64,000 nucleotides of DNA from Aurelia coerulea (GCA_039566865.1 CM076961.1:12981501-13045500); one strand, 5' to 3'. Shown: positions 43,883 through 55,555, numbered from the stretch's first letter. A program made the numbers and translations. Notes: generated by a model from the sequence alone, not told the origin.

Positions 43883-44891
43883 TACCGGGTGTCCCAAAAA
43901 AAAGTTCCGACGTTTGATTGAGCACAGAGAAAGGTCTTTTTAATCTGGCAATTTGTATTCATTCTAGCTACGTGCTAGATATTTCAACCTACAGTTTGGC
44001 ATATCGTAGGAAGAAATTAATAATCTGAAATTGGAGTTATGAGCTCTAACATTTCACTTTCATGTTCAAGGCAAAACCAGAGAGATTATTACGCCTTCCT
44101 GCTTCGTGATGGTGGGGACTCCCTCGACGAGCATCACAAAAATTGAGTTGACAATTCGTTCATTACCTTGACGTCCCGAGCGGGCAGAAATTTTATTCAC
44201 AAGAGAAAGCGTTGCTTTGTAATTGAACGGAATTTAGATTTATATCATTTTTGATTGTGTGAATTAGCCTAAGGTGTGAAGAATAGAAACAAATGGGTCT
44301 CGGGACAACTGTTTGCTGCGGTTATTGTTGCCTTGTGCCAACTGGGAATTTCAGAAGGGAATTTTTCCTGTTTCACGGTTTCACGGCACGGAGTAGAAAA
44401 GACTGTCTTTTCTTAACTAAAGAATAGTTTCAATTGCTTTTTCGACCTACCATATTATGCAATAATGCATTTTTGTGTGTTCGTCCAGTCCGAATTGAGT
44501 GGCAAGGTATGAACGTAGTATTTTCCCCCTGAGACCCATTAGATTCAATTTTCAGACCTTTACTTCAAATATGCCCTACGAGCGGAACTCTTGCACGTCA
44601 TCAAGGCATGAAACAAAGTGTCAACCCAGTTTTTGTGTTGCTCATCCGGAGATTCCCCCTCCACCACGATGATGCAGAAAGGCGTACTAATCTCTCTGGT
44701 TTTGCATTCAACATGAAGATGCGATGTTAGGACTAATAACTCCATCTTCAGATTACTGATTTCTTCCTACGATATGCCAAACTGTAAGTTGAAATGTCCA
44801 GCATGTACCTAGAATGAATAGAAATTGCCAGATAACGAACTTTTTTGTCTGCTTTCAATCAAACGTCGGAACTTTTTTGGGACACCCGGTA
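43883..44891. mobile_element. TA-flanked mariner-like MITE, 1.0 kb
   Basis: The left end taccgggtgtcccaaaaaaaagttccgacg and right end cgtcggaacttttttgggacacccggta are near-perfect inverted repeats. Partial similarity continues for about 200 bp inwards (ccagagagattattacgcc / ggcgtactaatctctctgg). TA borders and a GGTGTCCCAAAA-type end suggest the Tc1/mariner superfamily. No transposase frame. It lies in the intron between 43567 and 46426. Confidence 0.8.
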
Positions 44892-45147
44892 TGTTTCTAC
44901 CTGAAGGGCTGAATAATTTTGTGATTTTTCTCGGCTCTTCTAAGCATGAAAAATAAAGGCAAAAGTTGAATTTACGAACAATGCTTTACTTCGAAATACG
45001 TTTAAAGTGGCCTGAAAACCTTGATCTTATTGCATAAACTCTGTGAAGATATAAGATATATCTAGCGAATAATATGTTCATCAAATTCAGTAACAAAACT
45101 CCTTTGGTAACATGTTAACATGTGTGGTATCATGTATGGTAACAGGT

Positions 45148-46093
45148 TTTTTTTCTTCAATATAAATGTTTTTTTACAAACAAACTACTTAACACACTAC
45201 GTACGTGCTACTTTACTACACTACAAGGACGATACCACGAAGTGCAGGATACCATGACAACTCCGCAGTCATTAACATAGAGAACGTGTAACTAAACTAA
45301 AGTTAAACGTACAGCTACGAAAAATACACATGAACAAGTTCTGCTGATAAATACTAAGGTTCTTTTCACTTTGTATGTCGAGCTAACTTTGGGCAATCAG
45401 GTCTTTTACACAAGAATGGATGAACTGGAGATTCGATTATCGAATTAGAATGGATTTGTTCCCAATGAGCCTAACATCCAATGTGAAACAAAGTTACAGC
45501 AAAAGAAAGAGAAGCAAAGGGACTTGGGGACTGTGAAACGTAAACAAACGCTGTGAATTTCCTTATTTAAATCGACCAGTTTGGTGAATGAACTTTAGAG
45601 TCAATTCAAGTACATGTTTATTAACGTCGCTAGGAAGATCTTTATCACCATACAATAAAAGTTGTATCAGAGCGCTGTTCGAAAGGCTGTTGATTTGAAC
45701 AAATGGTCGTAATACTACCGAAATTCCAACGAGAAGATCTCGTCGATGGATGTCAAATGAAGGGCAAGGCAGCAAAAAGTGCTCCGTATCTTCAATGCCG
45801 TCATTCATAGGGCACATTGGGTTTATTGAGTCCTTAAAGTTGTGCTTAAATTTGTGAAAATTTAATTTACTGAGACCGACTCTTATTTGGGAAAGATACG
45901 ATAAGCCTATTAGGTCATGAATACCAAAGACAGATTTTGCCGGGGGACGAATTATTGATAGAAGCTTTGACTTAAGAACAGCATTAGATGGTGCAACCCT
46001 AATCTCTGGATCGAGTTTGTTCCATTCAGCTATGCAGTTAGGATAGAAACTAGATTTAAATTGTTCTGTTCTTGCCCATATTCGCCCAATAAC
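45148..46093 (-). mobile_element. Severely 5'-truncated jockey/RTE-like LINE with 12-bp target duplication
   Basis: The exact direct repeat ATGGTAACAGGT occurs at 45136-45147 and 46094-46105. Between them is a minus-strand LINE end starting at a short T-run (45148) and stopping abruptly in the ORF at about 46093. This is a textbook truncated target-primed insertion of 946 bp. Confidence 0.85.
45563..46093 (-). pseudogene. C-terminal part of a jockey/RTE-like LINE ORF2
   Basis: The minus-strand frame reads GRIWARTEQFKSSFYPNCIA, EWNKLDPEIRVAPSNAVLK, then IRVGLSKLNFHKFKHNFKDS, CPMNDGIEDTEHFLLPC and ends ELTLKFIHQTGRFK. It matches the ends of the copies at 9343 and 16380. The frame has no stop; it was simply cut off at the 5' end during insertion. 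The open frame continues into flanking intron up to 46216, which is not part of the element. The RT catalytic region is absent. Confidence 0.8.
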
Positions 46094-46425
46094 ATGGTAA
46101 CAGGTGGTAGCATGTTCAATATGTGTGACTGTATACGGTGTATCATGCAAAATTTGTTCTACCAAATGTTCCACCATGGTTTCACGACCTGAATGTTGAT
46201 CAGTGAATGTGGACATGATGCTTTCTCTATTATTTAAAACTTAGATAACTCAACTTTCAGAAAATGTGAGAGAAAGAAAGAAAGACACTGGGGCCTAATT
46301 CTCTGAAACGAGGCAGCCTCGCTTCGAAACAATGTATTGTACACTCAGTATTCTGTATTGCTTTGTCAAGGTGACAAGGGGCCATGTTGGCCAGATTCAC
46401 GGTCTATCGTTTTCAAATATTTTAG

Positions 46426-46500
46426 GTGAAGTTACACTGGAAGGAATGGCCACTGATAATTTGACAATTTTGAACAAATGTTTGGAATACACAAGCAATG
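46426..46500 (+). CDS. PARP14-like gene, short exon of the KH-like segment
   Basis: A 75-bp exon with acceptor tttcaaatattttag and donor gcaatg then gtatgc at 46501, phase 1 at both ends. It encodes EVTLEGMATDNLTILNKC, then LEYTSN. It continues the previous exon as YLEINDKG-EVTLEGMATD, a beta-strand followed by a helix as expected for a KH-like module. The two introns on either side of it carry the LINE and MITEs described here. Short, but phase and fold continuity are good. Confidence 0.55.
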
Positions 46501-46573
46501 GTATGCATATTTGTTGGTATTTAAAATATCTTCCTGATAGATTATTCGATAAATTATAACTTTAAGTTACGTT

Positions 46574-47516
46574 TACAACGGGTTCTCCAAGCCAGACCCA
46601 AAATTCGTAGACCCAAAAGAAATTCGCGTAGACCCAGACCAAAACTTTTGGGTTTGATGCAGACCCTGAATATTGAAAGCAGTTTTGTGATAGACCTGAC
46701 ATTTTACATGATATTCTCAGACCCAAAACGTCAAAATAGACCAAGGTAGCATGTTCTCAGTCAGATCTGGCACGGTTTCCTTGTCGCTAATGGGCTAATG
46801 GCACGCATGATATTGGGAGATGCATTCTAAGCCAAAGTAAAGGTTGTTTCTTCAAAAGTTTCTTCGTGCTCTGATTTATAAGATAACTGTCACAAAACTA
46901 TCAAATTTTTCTTATCGCTGATGGCAAGCATGATTTTGGTACATGCATTCTATGCCAAAGTAAAGAATGTTTCTTCGACATTTTCCTCTTGCTCTGATTT
47001 ATAAGATGACTGTCACAAAACTATCAATGTTTCCTGTCGCTAATGAGCTAATGGCAAGCATGATTTTGGGAGATGCATTCTCAGCCAAAGTAAAGGGCGT
47101 GGCCATAAAATTTTCCTGAGGGCTTCGTCCCCAAAGCCCCCTCGTTTCAATGCCCCTTCCACTTAATTTACCCTGGTCACGCCGCTGATGGGTACTGCAG
47201 TTTATTAGAATATACATAATTCATGCAAAAGAAATAGTCCATTTTATCTAGATTTGCACTGGCTTCAAGGTGTTCATAAATTCAGGCATTTTCAGTTAAT
47301 CAAGAACAACATGCTGTCTTTATCGGTTGGTAATCTTCGATCTGTTAAAATTCAGTTTACTTAGTTTTCAAGCAAAAGCAAACTTGGTCTATATATAGAC
47401 CCAAAATCAAAGAGCCTAAATAGTAACAGACCGAAAAAATTTACCCTAGACCCAAAGATTATGGGTAGACGCAACTCGAAAAGTGGCTTGGGCCTGACTT
47501 GGACACCCCGTTTTAC
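46574..47516. mobile_element. Inverted-repeat element (ACGGGGTGTCCAAG ends) with internal tandem repeats
   Basis: The left end caacgggttctccaagccag acccaa and right end ttgggcctgacttggacacc ccgtttt are inverted. Both flanks carry repeated agacccaaa phrases. The interior contains a tandem array (46768-47100). About 940 bp and no coding frame of note. Confidence 0.6.
46768..47100. repeat. Three tandem copies of an about 125-bp unit
   Basis: Copies start near 46768, 46905 and 47027 (137 and 122 bp apart) and share gctaatgg, gcatgat, gggagatgcattct, gccaaagtaaag, ctctgatttataagat and actgtcacaaaactatcaa. The third is partial. Confidence 0.75.
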
Positions 47517-48255
47517 AGAGCTGCGAAGACAATAAATCTTATGTAATTCTTAAGGGCATCGCAGTAAGGTACGAACGATTTCCCGTAGATTGCAAGGGTG
47601 GATACATGATTGCAAATTGGTCCTAAACGTTAGGGTCTACATTAAGATTTTGTTTGGAGGGATGTCAACAACGTCAACAAGTTTTGGGTCGACTATAGCG
47701 TGAATATTTTTTCGGACTAACTGAACGTATATAACTGTTCGTACTCATTAGAAATATCGACATGGGCAGTGGGGGTTAACTGAAGGTATTAAGGTGATGG
47801 GGTCTGAGGGCGAAACCCCTCTGAAAATTCTTGAAGATATTTCCTCTAATTTGGCTTAGACCATCTGTCCCGATCCCATGTTTGCCGGTTTTGAAATAGA
47901 ACTTTTAACCATTTTGTAAAATGCTTTCTTGTGGCATCCTCCAGAAAGTCCTTAGGTAAACGCCATTCTCTTTGGCTTTGGAAACCCGAAGGTTTCCATG
48001 AGAAAAATAAATTGCCGACTAAATGAAAGAACAGCCGCGGCCTTTCTTGCATATTTGCTCAAGCTGTTTGGATTCGACTTTGCCCGTTTGGTTTTCCTGG
48101 CGGTGTTTTTCGAAAACTGGCGTTAGTTTTTTGATAGTATTTACATGAGCGATAGGACACCAAGTGTGTGGAAGTTTTATTGGTAGCGAGCCACCTTAAC
48201 CAATTGTTTTGTGTGTGTTTGGTTTTACCTGTTTTTACTTGGTAGTGAGCTACCT
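47517..48255. other. No gene seen
   Basis: Follows the 47516 element. An open stretch from 47519 to 47637 (SCEDNKSYVILKGIA...) has no recognisable content and no matching phase to the exon at 46500. The phrase agtgagc(c/t)accttaa begins to appear after 48180. Confidence 0.3.
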
Positions 48256-48565
48256 TATCACTATTTCGTCATTTTGAAATTTTTGGTAGTGAGCCACCTT
48301 AAGTGCAGATCAACGAGGCTTTACGGTTAAAGGGAATAGACTTAGCTATATCTCGTAGCCGCTATAAATAGGCCGAAGAAACGCCCACAAACCCATTGTG
48401 TCTTCAGCTACACAATGAGACCGGATGCGTCAAAGTGGTTGAGTATAATAGAATGTATTTTCGACCTGGCCCGGGCCAGCTTTTAACTATGTCGATTCCC
48501 TTTAAGGTGGATCTGCACTTAAGCTCACTACCGAAAATTTCAAAATGACGAAACAGTGATAATGA
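48256..48565. repeat. Foldback element split by a TTAA MITE
   Basis: The left arm accttatcactatttcgtca...gtgagccaccttaagtgcagatc and right arm gatctgcacttaagctcact...gacgaaacagtgataat are inverted repeats of about 57 bp. The 171-bp element 48331-48501 lies between them. The phrase ggtagtgagccacctta is also repeated at about 48182 and 48240. Confidence 0.65.
48331..48501. mobile_element. TTAA-flanked 171-bp MITE (AGGGAATAGAC ends), copy 2
   Basis: TTAA at 48327-48330 and 48502-48505. Ends AGGGAATAGACTTAGC and CTATGTCGATTCCCT are inverted. About 85-90% similar by eye to 26217-26377, including aaacgcccacaaacccattg and gaccggatgcgtcaaagtgg. Confidence 0.8.
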
Positions 48566-49125
48566 GACCAGGCGACAAAGGGGGGTATCGTCAAAGTTGG
48601 AGGAACTTTGCCAGACAAGGTGGATTTGGTCAATTTTGGGGCGCTGATTCCGAATATGGTTGTTATACCAAAGGATATGGCGGCGTTTAGCCTCTATTTT
48701 AGTTTTAAACCTCGTTTTCGAAGAAAATCGTAAAACCTCTTTTTGAGCTAAATTATGTATGTATGATGGTTAAAGTTGATGTTACTAAAGCAAATGAGGA
48801 GCGCTGAGTTAAAATTAATCAATTTCAGACACAAAAGGCAGACTTTTGCTTCACGTTCATACCAAGCCTCATTTTGAAATTAGGCCAAATGATATATAAA
48901 GAGTGTATACAACACGAAATCTCACTCATTGCATTCGATTGATACTTTCACTGTCAACTATTCTCTACATAGGCAACACCGAACCACTTCTTGGTGTAAA
49001 CTTGTATTAATTTACAACAGTCTTCTGCAAAAGTATGTAAAACATTAAAAACGGTACTTACAACTAACAAACTAAGCAAAATTTCAGGGGATATTTCTGT
49101 ATTATAAATCAAAATTTTCCAGTTG
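48565..49125. repeat. Long inverted repeat, left arm (partner 55772-56326)
   Basis: From agaccaggcgacaaag through ggtggatttggtcaattttg and cctctttttgagctaaatta to caaaattt near 49125, the sequence is the reverse complement of 55772-56326 with modest divergence. The shared text continues for 16 bp at 51407-51422 on the far side of the element nested in the right arm. Confidence 0.8.
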
Positions 49126-49178
49126 TAGGTTTGAGTCTACGTCTATGCCGTGTTGAATTAAAATATCCTTTATATCTG

Positions 49179-49402
49179 CTACAATCACTTACACAATTGT
49201 TGAGCCACCCTGAAAAAATGAGTTTTTGGCCCCCCTTTCCCCCATGTCAATGTTGTTTGGAAAAAAGTACTTGGTCATGCTGACAGACGTGGTTTGGCAA
49301 CTTTTTAGTGGTTTTTCAACATTGACTAGGGGGGAGGGGGGAAAGCAGAGGCAAAAAACTGAAAATCTGAGGGTGGCTCAACAATTTTGTAAGTGATTGT
49401 AG
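49179..49402. mobile_element. 224-bp foldback MITE
   Basis: Ends ctacaatcacttacacaatt and aattttgtaagtgattgtag are inverted. Similarity continues inward over gttgagccaccct / agggtggctcaac and the ccccccttt / aggggggagg boxes. Non-coding. Confidence 0.8.
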
Positions 49403-50937
49403 GTAAGGCTCAGTTTTCCAATCTGGCTCTAAATTTCCTGCACACCCATACTAACTCAGGCTTTCAAGGTTGACCGTTGATGACTAATCCACTTTGCAAA
49501 AAAATCAACTAAAATTGGCTCTCTTTATTTGGGTTTCTAAAGTGCGATCTCAAGACGGTAACACTTAGATATCTGCAAGTCAGCTCTCTCTTCGAAACCT
49601 CTTCCAAATTAGCCATCTTTTGCTTGATAAACATTATTTACCCTTCCTTTTCAATGCACAATGTATTATTTCGCGTATTCTTTCGATAATTCTTTGGTAT
49701 AGTCATAAAAAACGGAGACAAGTTTCGTTGATCACACATTTCATTTCGTTTTTAATTATGTATTCAGGATTGTACGTTCGGTTATAAACGACTGCTAAGT
49801 TCCCTGCTCAAAAACCTATACTAAGTACAATATGTCTGTGAAAGAGGGTGTTGAAAGAACCCACTTTAAGTCGCGATTCTTTTGAAAATGGTCACATTTG
49901 AATTAATTTAACACATATCATATAAAAGCACGATTTATTTTCGTGGCTACGGGGTATGCACAGCCCTTTGCTCTCGGGGTATCGTTTCAGCAGCATTGCA
50001 TGGTAATTTTATAAGTATCGTAATTTTTAAATGTATTGTAGCTTTTTATTGGAATATGAAAAAGATAATCTTCTCTACGATGATATCTATCTTGGGAACA
50101 TTGAATTAGTTTTCATTGAATTGTTGTTTCAGTGATGTGAGGGTACTTTAGATGCAGGCCAATGCAAGGCCATTTCAGAGAAAGCGCATCATTTTCTGAC
50201 CATATTTCAGAATCGTAGATAAATCTATCTTATGGGAGTACATTTGTCTGTTTCCTAGCTAATGGCATCACCTCAAGTGCCTCTGGGCCTAATCTGCTTC
50301 AATAAGATATTTTAACCTTTTGCCATTAATAAGGTCTTCATTTTTAACTTACAGTATCTCAAAAATATCATACTTACTAACATATCTATTAAATGATTAA
50401 TAAATCCAGTACAATGTATATCTAAACTGCATATCATTGGAAATAATAAGATAGCATATACTTTAAGACGGCGTACATTATATCTATTTAATTCTTATTT
50501 TTTCTTTTAAAAATTTGCAATGATAATTCGGTTGCGTTTCTCTCAAAATACCCTGTATAATTTAACCTGAGCTCTAAACATATATTTTAGCATAAATAGC
50601 ATAGATTAACTGAATTCCAACTGGAGGTAAGAGAAGTTAGTGTGTATAGCTTTGCCCTTGCCAAAGAAAGAACAGACGTAGTCATTGTCTGTCAGTGCAG
50701 ATAATCCAATGCTTCCAAATTTTTGGACGGATGAATGCTGCATTGAGTTCATGTCTAGAATCCCTACCTATTACAGAAGGAGCTTACAGAAAGTCAGAAG
50801 CAGGGGAACATATCAGTGTACTTTTATGATCTAGAATTGTTATTAAAGTGTAGAGATATTCGATGGTAAGATCTATATCCTAGATCTACCCACAGAAGTA
50901 CGGATTACCGATGTGAAACGGTGTATTTTTTCAACAG
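49403..50937. other. Intron, no gene seen
   Basis: 1.5 kb of AT-rich sequence. No frame with recognisable content was found that could bridge exon 46426-46500 (phase 1 out) to exon 50938 (phase 2 in). A linking exon may be hidden here or may be missing. Confidence 0.3.
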
Positions 50938-51098
50938 TTTACAAAAATGGTCCTTGAAACCATCCCATGAAGCTTATATGTATATTCAGAATTCAGACTG
51001 CTCAATAAACAATGCTGAGATAAAACGCAGAGGACAAGGGAGCGTTACACCTAGAATTCATCAAATGTTAAAGTTCCAAGTGACTTCGGTGAGCAAAG
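50938..51098 (+). CDS. Possible PARP14-like exon, WWE-like
   Basis: The acceptor gtgtattttttcaacag and two GTGAGC donors (after 51088 and after 51098) bound an open segment reading LQKWSLKPSHEAYMYIQNSD, CSINNAEIKRRGQGSVTPRI and HQMLKFQVTSVSK. A leading W, a central 'INNAE' in the place of the WWE 'IExAY' motif, and a later 'xKFQV' resemble a WWE domain, which precedes the catalytic domain in PARP14-type proteins. Incoming phase 2 does not fit the previous exon (phase 1), so at least one exon would be missing between them. The domain match is weak. It could be a chance open frame. Confidence 0.35.
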
Positions 51099-51927
51099 GT
51101 GAGCTTGAGTAACGGAGTAGAAGGGCGAGAGACCATTTTATTTGATAATGCTAACATATATACAAGCTACCAGTTCCATCATTTTCAGGCGGCGCGGCAT
51201 TTTATCTGCTATAGCATTTATATCATTTAATTTAAATTTTATGCTTAATTTATGCTTAACGTTTGCTGCAATGAATTAAATGCTTCAGCATGTCACTTTG
51301 CAAAGCAGTTGATTTTTTAGAACTGAATGTAGATGAACAATCAAAAACGAAAGGTAATCATGGAAACTCAGCTACTGTTTGATGACTGTCCTAAAGAACT
51401 ATCGAAAGAAAATTTTGATTTATACTGGGTGAGTCAGAAAAAAGAATCCCCGTTTGAAAGGTCACGGCTCCCTGGGTAACAAGACAATGATATCGGCAAA
51501 TATATAGTTTAATGGTAGAAATGTTCAAATGTACTATAAAATTTACCTGACTGAAATCGGCCACTCCATCCACTCTGAAATTATGAGGGATTTTCTCGAG
51601 AAAGCCTCTTCAAAAAACCTTCAAAACGTGCCCAAAATCATGAACAGATTTCCCTAACATTTCTGCCTTAAAATGCCTTACAGTAATGACTTGTGAACGC
51701 TTTAGCACGTGCTATCCTCTTGGGAGGATGAACAAGTCCTCCCCCTGGTATCGATGACCTATTCAGGGGGATTCCATTCTCCCAAGAGGACAGAATACAT
51801 GAATTTATGTGAGTGTCATCAATTTTAGGAAGGGAAATGTGCTCATTGTTTTCATTCGTTTTTGCAGGTTTTTTGAAGGGGCTTTCTGCAGAAAATCACC
51901 CATATCCACAAGAAGGAATCGCCGATT

Positions 51928-52260
51928 ATGGCCGGGCAAATTACTGAATCTAGCAATCCGAAATTAAGAAGTGATGGCTTGCACTTAAATGATCATGGAA
52001 CTGCCATCCTGGTTAAAAATTTCAAATCAGTGATCGCTGCAAACTCAAAAGAAAGCAATCAAACTGAATACAAGGAGAACCGACAAGCCAGTGATCAGAT
52101 TCTGAGTGATGAAAGACAGCCGATTCGACAGAATATGCCCAAGACTCTGCAACATCCAAGAAAAACCGTTCAATGGCCGCCCAATTTCACCTCTCCTTAC
52201 CTGTTCAACCCATTACACCCTTACCCCATGACTTTTCCGTCGAACGCTAACATACCATAG
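51928..52260 (+). pseudogene. CR1/L2-like LINE ORF1, C-terminal end with esterase motif
   Basis: The peptide contains LRSDGLHLNDHGTAILVKNF. DGLHLN supplies the D-x-x-H block of SGNH/GDSL esterases, the domain found in ORF1 of many CR1/L2 elements. Only the last block and a proline-rich tail remain, because the element is 5'-truncated at about 51900. The frame ends at 52260, eight bases before the first codon of the ORF2 frame. Confidence 0.65.
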
Positions 52261-52267
52261 TTCCCAT

Positions 52268-55200
52268 ATGGACATACGAACAAGGAATAAGAGAGTATCC
52301 ACCAAGGGACACACAATATTTTATATTGACACTTTAAAACAGCTTCCATTTTATTACAAAACCTATAACGAACTTGATGATTTACTTTTAAATGATAAAC
52401 ATAAATTAAGTAAATTGATTGAAAGTAATAATATAAAAGAATATTTGAATGAATGCAATATGAATATAGATAATCATAAATATTTTACAATTGAATCATT
52501 AAACCATATAACTAACATAAGTAAAGCATATATATCTATTTTCCATTTAAACATTAGGAGCTTAAATAAACATGCAGATGAACTGGTAAATTTGATAACT
52601 TCCCTAAAAGCAAATTTTGATTGCATATGTCTCACTGAAATTGGAGCTACGAATTTAGACATGTACGCATCACTGCTGCAAGGTTATGTGCTCCATAAGA
52701 TTCCCCCAAAAATAACTGTTCTCGAGGGGGCGTTGGCATTTACATTAAAACATCTCTGAAACTAGAAGATAAACTTAATTTAACAATAAAATGTAATGAA
52801 CCATGTGAAATAAATGGGTTCATCTCTCTAAAGGCAAAAGCGAAATCCTCCTTGGTGTAGTATACAGACACCCAAATGGAAACATTGGCAACTTCAACGA
52901 TAACCTCGAAATTACAGTATCTGAAATTGATAAGGCCAAGTATGATAAAGTAATTATCCTTGGCGACATCAATATTGATCTACTTAAGTTCAACGAAGCA
53001 GGAAAAGCTCGACATAAGCAATACTTAGACATGATGCTCAGTCATGGTTACAATCCTGGGATAACCTTACCATCTCGTGTTGGTGACCACTCAGCAACGC
53101 TCATCGACCATATTTTTATGAAAGAAAAAAATCCTAGTGAGAAGATAATTTCAGGTAACCTCTATTCTGATATCTCTGATCATTTTGCTTCGGTGCTCTT
53201 TATTTTTCAAAAGCAGAAAACCATGAAACAAGTTGAAAGATTTAAGGTCAGAATTTTTGGAACAAAAAATACCAATGCATTTACCTCATTGGTAAAAGAA
53301 GCAAACTGGGATGAAATTCACAATGGCAACGATGTTAACAAATGCACGAATGCTTTCCAGCGAATTTTATCGAATTCCTACAATAAAGCTTTCCCAGTTA
53401 AGCTCATCTCAAACTCTCGCATAAAAGATAAACCTTGGGTAAGTACCAATTTAAAAAGGTGCATTGTAAAGAAAAATAAGATATTTGCAAACTTTAAGAA
53501 TAAGAAAACACTGCTCTCAAAAATGACCCACAGGACCTACCGCAACATACTAAATTCATGTTTGCGTCAAAAAATCTAACTACTTTAAGGAACTTTTTGA
53601 TGACAAAATCAACCGGGTATCTAAAATGTGGGCTGTGATGGGAAACATAGTGAATCCTAAAAAAGGAAAATCTAACAATCTCATTAAGAGGATTACCACC
53701 GATGATGATCAATCGTATTTTGATGATACCGACATTGCTAACGCACTAAACAAGCACTTTTGTACCGTAGGCAAAAAAATTGCTGCAAAGATAACAAATT
53801 GTTCAGCCAACTTTAACAGCTACTTGAAAAATCCTGTCGAAAAATGTTTCTTTTTCCAGCCAATGAAAGAACATGAAATCGTTACTGAAATAAAACTTCT
53901 AGAAGGCAACAAATCTCCAGAACATGATGGTATTAAGCCATCGATTATAAAATCTACCTTTGAACTCCTAGTTAGCCCACTCTCTCACATCTACAACCTT
54001 CCATAAATTCTGGAATGTTTCCAGATATTTGGAAAGTCGCAAAAGTAATTCCTGTTTTCAAGAAGGGTAAAAGATACCTTGCAGAAAACTACAGACCAAT
54101 CTCCCGCCTGTCTTGCTTTGAAAAAATATTTGAACGTCTGGTTGTCAAACGTATGATGACTTTCATAAAAAAAACACAAACTATTGTATGAACTCCAATT
54201 CGGATTCAGAGAAAACCACTCAACAGTGCATGCTCTCTTAGAAATTACCCATCAAATCTACAGTAAATTAGATCAAGATAACTGTGCACTTTGTGTATTT
54301 CTCGACCTATCAAAAGCATTTGATACCATTGACCATGAGATTCTTCTTCACAAACTCCATCATTATGGATTTAGAGGAATCGTTGGAGACTGGTTTTCCA
54401 GCTATCTCAGTAACCGTAAACAATACACGTGCTGCAATAAGACACAATCTGCCTTAGAAACCATTGAAACAGGAGTACCACAAGGGTCAGTCCTAGGCCC
54501 AATTCTTTTCACAATATTCGTAAATGACATGGCAAACGCTATGAATGATTTTAAACCAAGACTCTTTGCTGATAACAAGAACATATTTTGTTTTAGCAAC
54601 AATATTAACGGCTTAGCTAGAGTAATTAACAGCGAACTAGCCAAATTAGATGAGTGGTTCAAAGCAAACAAACTGCTTATCAACACCAGTAAAACAAATC
54701 ATTGCTTTTTCAAACCAAATCGAAATAAAACCATCGACAACGATTTCGCAATCGAAATGGGTTCCAAACTTAAAGAAGTCAACAGTCTAAAATATCTTGG
54801 ACTGCAAATAGATTGCAACTTAAACTGGAATGACCATATAGACATACTTGCTAGTAGCTTAGTTAAATATTGCTCTATGTTTGCTAAACTGCGACACTTA
54901 GTCCCAGCTGAATGTTTGAAGGCTTTATTTCTCAGCTTAGTGCAATCAAAAATAAGCTACGCCTTAGAAGTTTATGGAGTGGCTAAAGAATGTCATTTAA
55001 AGCGGCTCCAAGTACTGCAAAACAGAATGCTTAAAATCTTACAGTTCAAGGACGATAGATACTCTACAAACATTCTTCCTAAATCGTATGGAATTTTAAA
55101 AGTAAAAGATCTCTATGAAGCAAAAATTCTTAACTTCATGCATAAAGTGCATCATAGCCCAGAGAAACTTTCAGCTGCATTTCATAACTATTTTGAAACT

Positions 55201-55401
55201 AATGAGGGTAAACATAAATACGAAAAAAGACAAAGAAAAGAAAATAAACTATGCAGAACACGCAAACCTTGGGGTGACCAAACGCTTAAAAACAAAGGTG
55301 CAAGACTCTGGAATAACCTCCCAGATAAAATAAAACATATCAATAACGTAAAATCATTTTCTAACGAAATAAAAAATCTTAGACTCCTTCAATACCAATA
55401 A
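52268..55401 (+). pseudogene. CR1/L2-like LINE ORF2 (endonuclease and RT), broken
   Basis: Four pieces in successive frames cover a full-length ORF2. The endonuclease start is SIFHLNIRSLNKHADELVNL, then DCICLTEI (E of the active site). At about 52860-52980 comes VYRHPNGN and a GDINID box, and near 53160 the closing SDISDHFASV (D-H). The RT entry follows (NKSPEHDGIKPS), and in the frame 54184-55401 QFGFRENHSTVHALLEITHQ, FLDLSKAFDTIDHEIL and TGVPQGSVLGPILF. The catalytic box reads F-A-D-N in place of F-A-D-D, which should abolish polymerisation. Breaks are near 52750-52860, 53580 and 54000-54180. Best-preserved domain order in the window. Confidence 0.85.
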
Positions 55402-55555
55402 AATAAAGAAACAAAAAACAACAAATGAAATCAAATGCAAAATGACCTAACCTTTAACGCTTTATAATATTAACCATTATACTTTTACCAGTTTGCTACT
55501 ACTATTCGTCTCGTTACGTTTTGTATATATTTCGCTTGTTTTTGTTCTCAAAGCG

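Noticed and set aside
47519..47640. Open stretch SCEDNKSYVILKGIA as a possible PARP14-like exon
   Set aside because: It starts in the inverted end of an element, has no phase match to exon 46426-46500 and no domain match.
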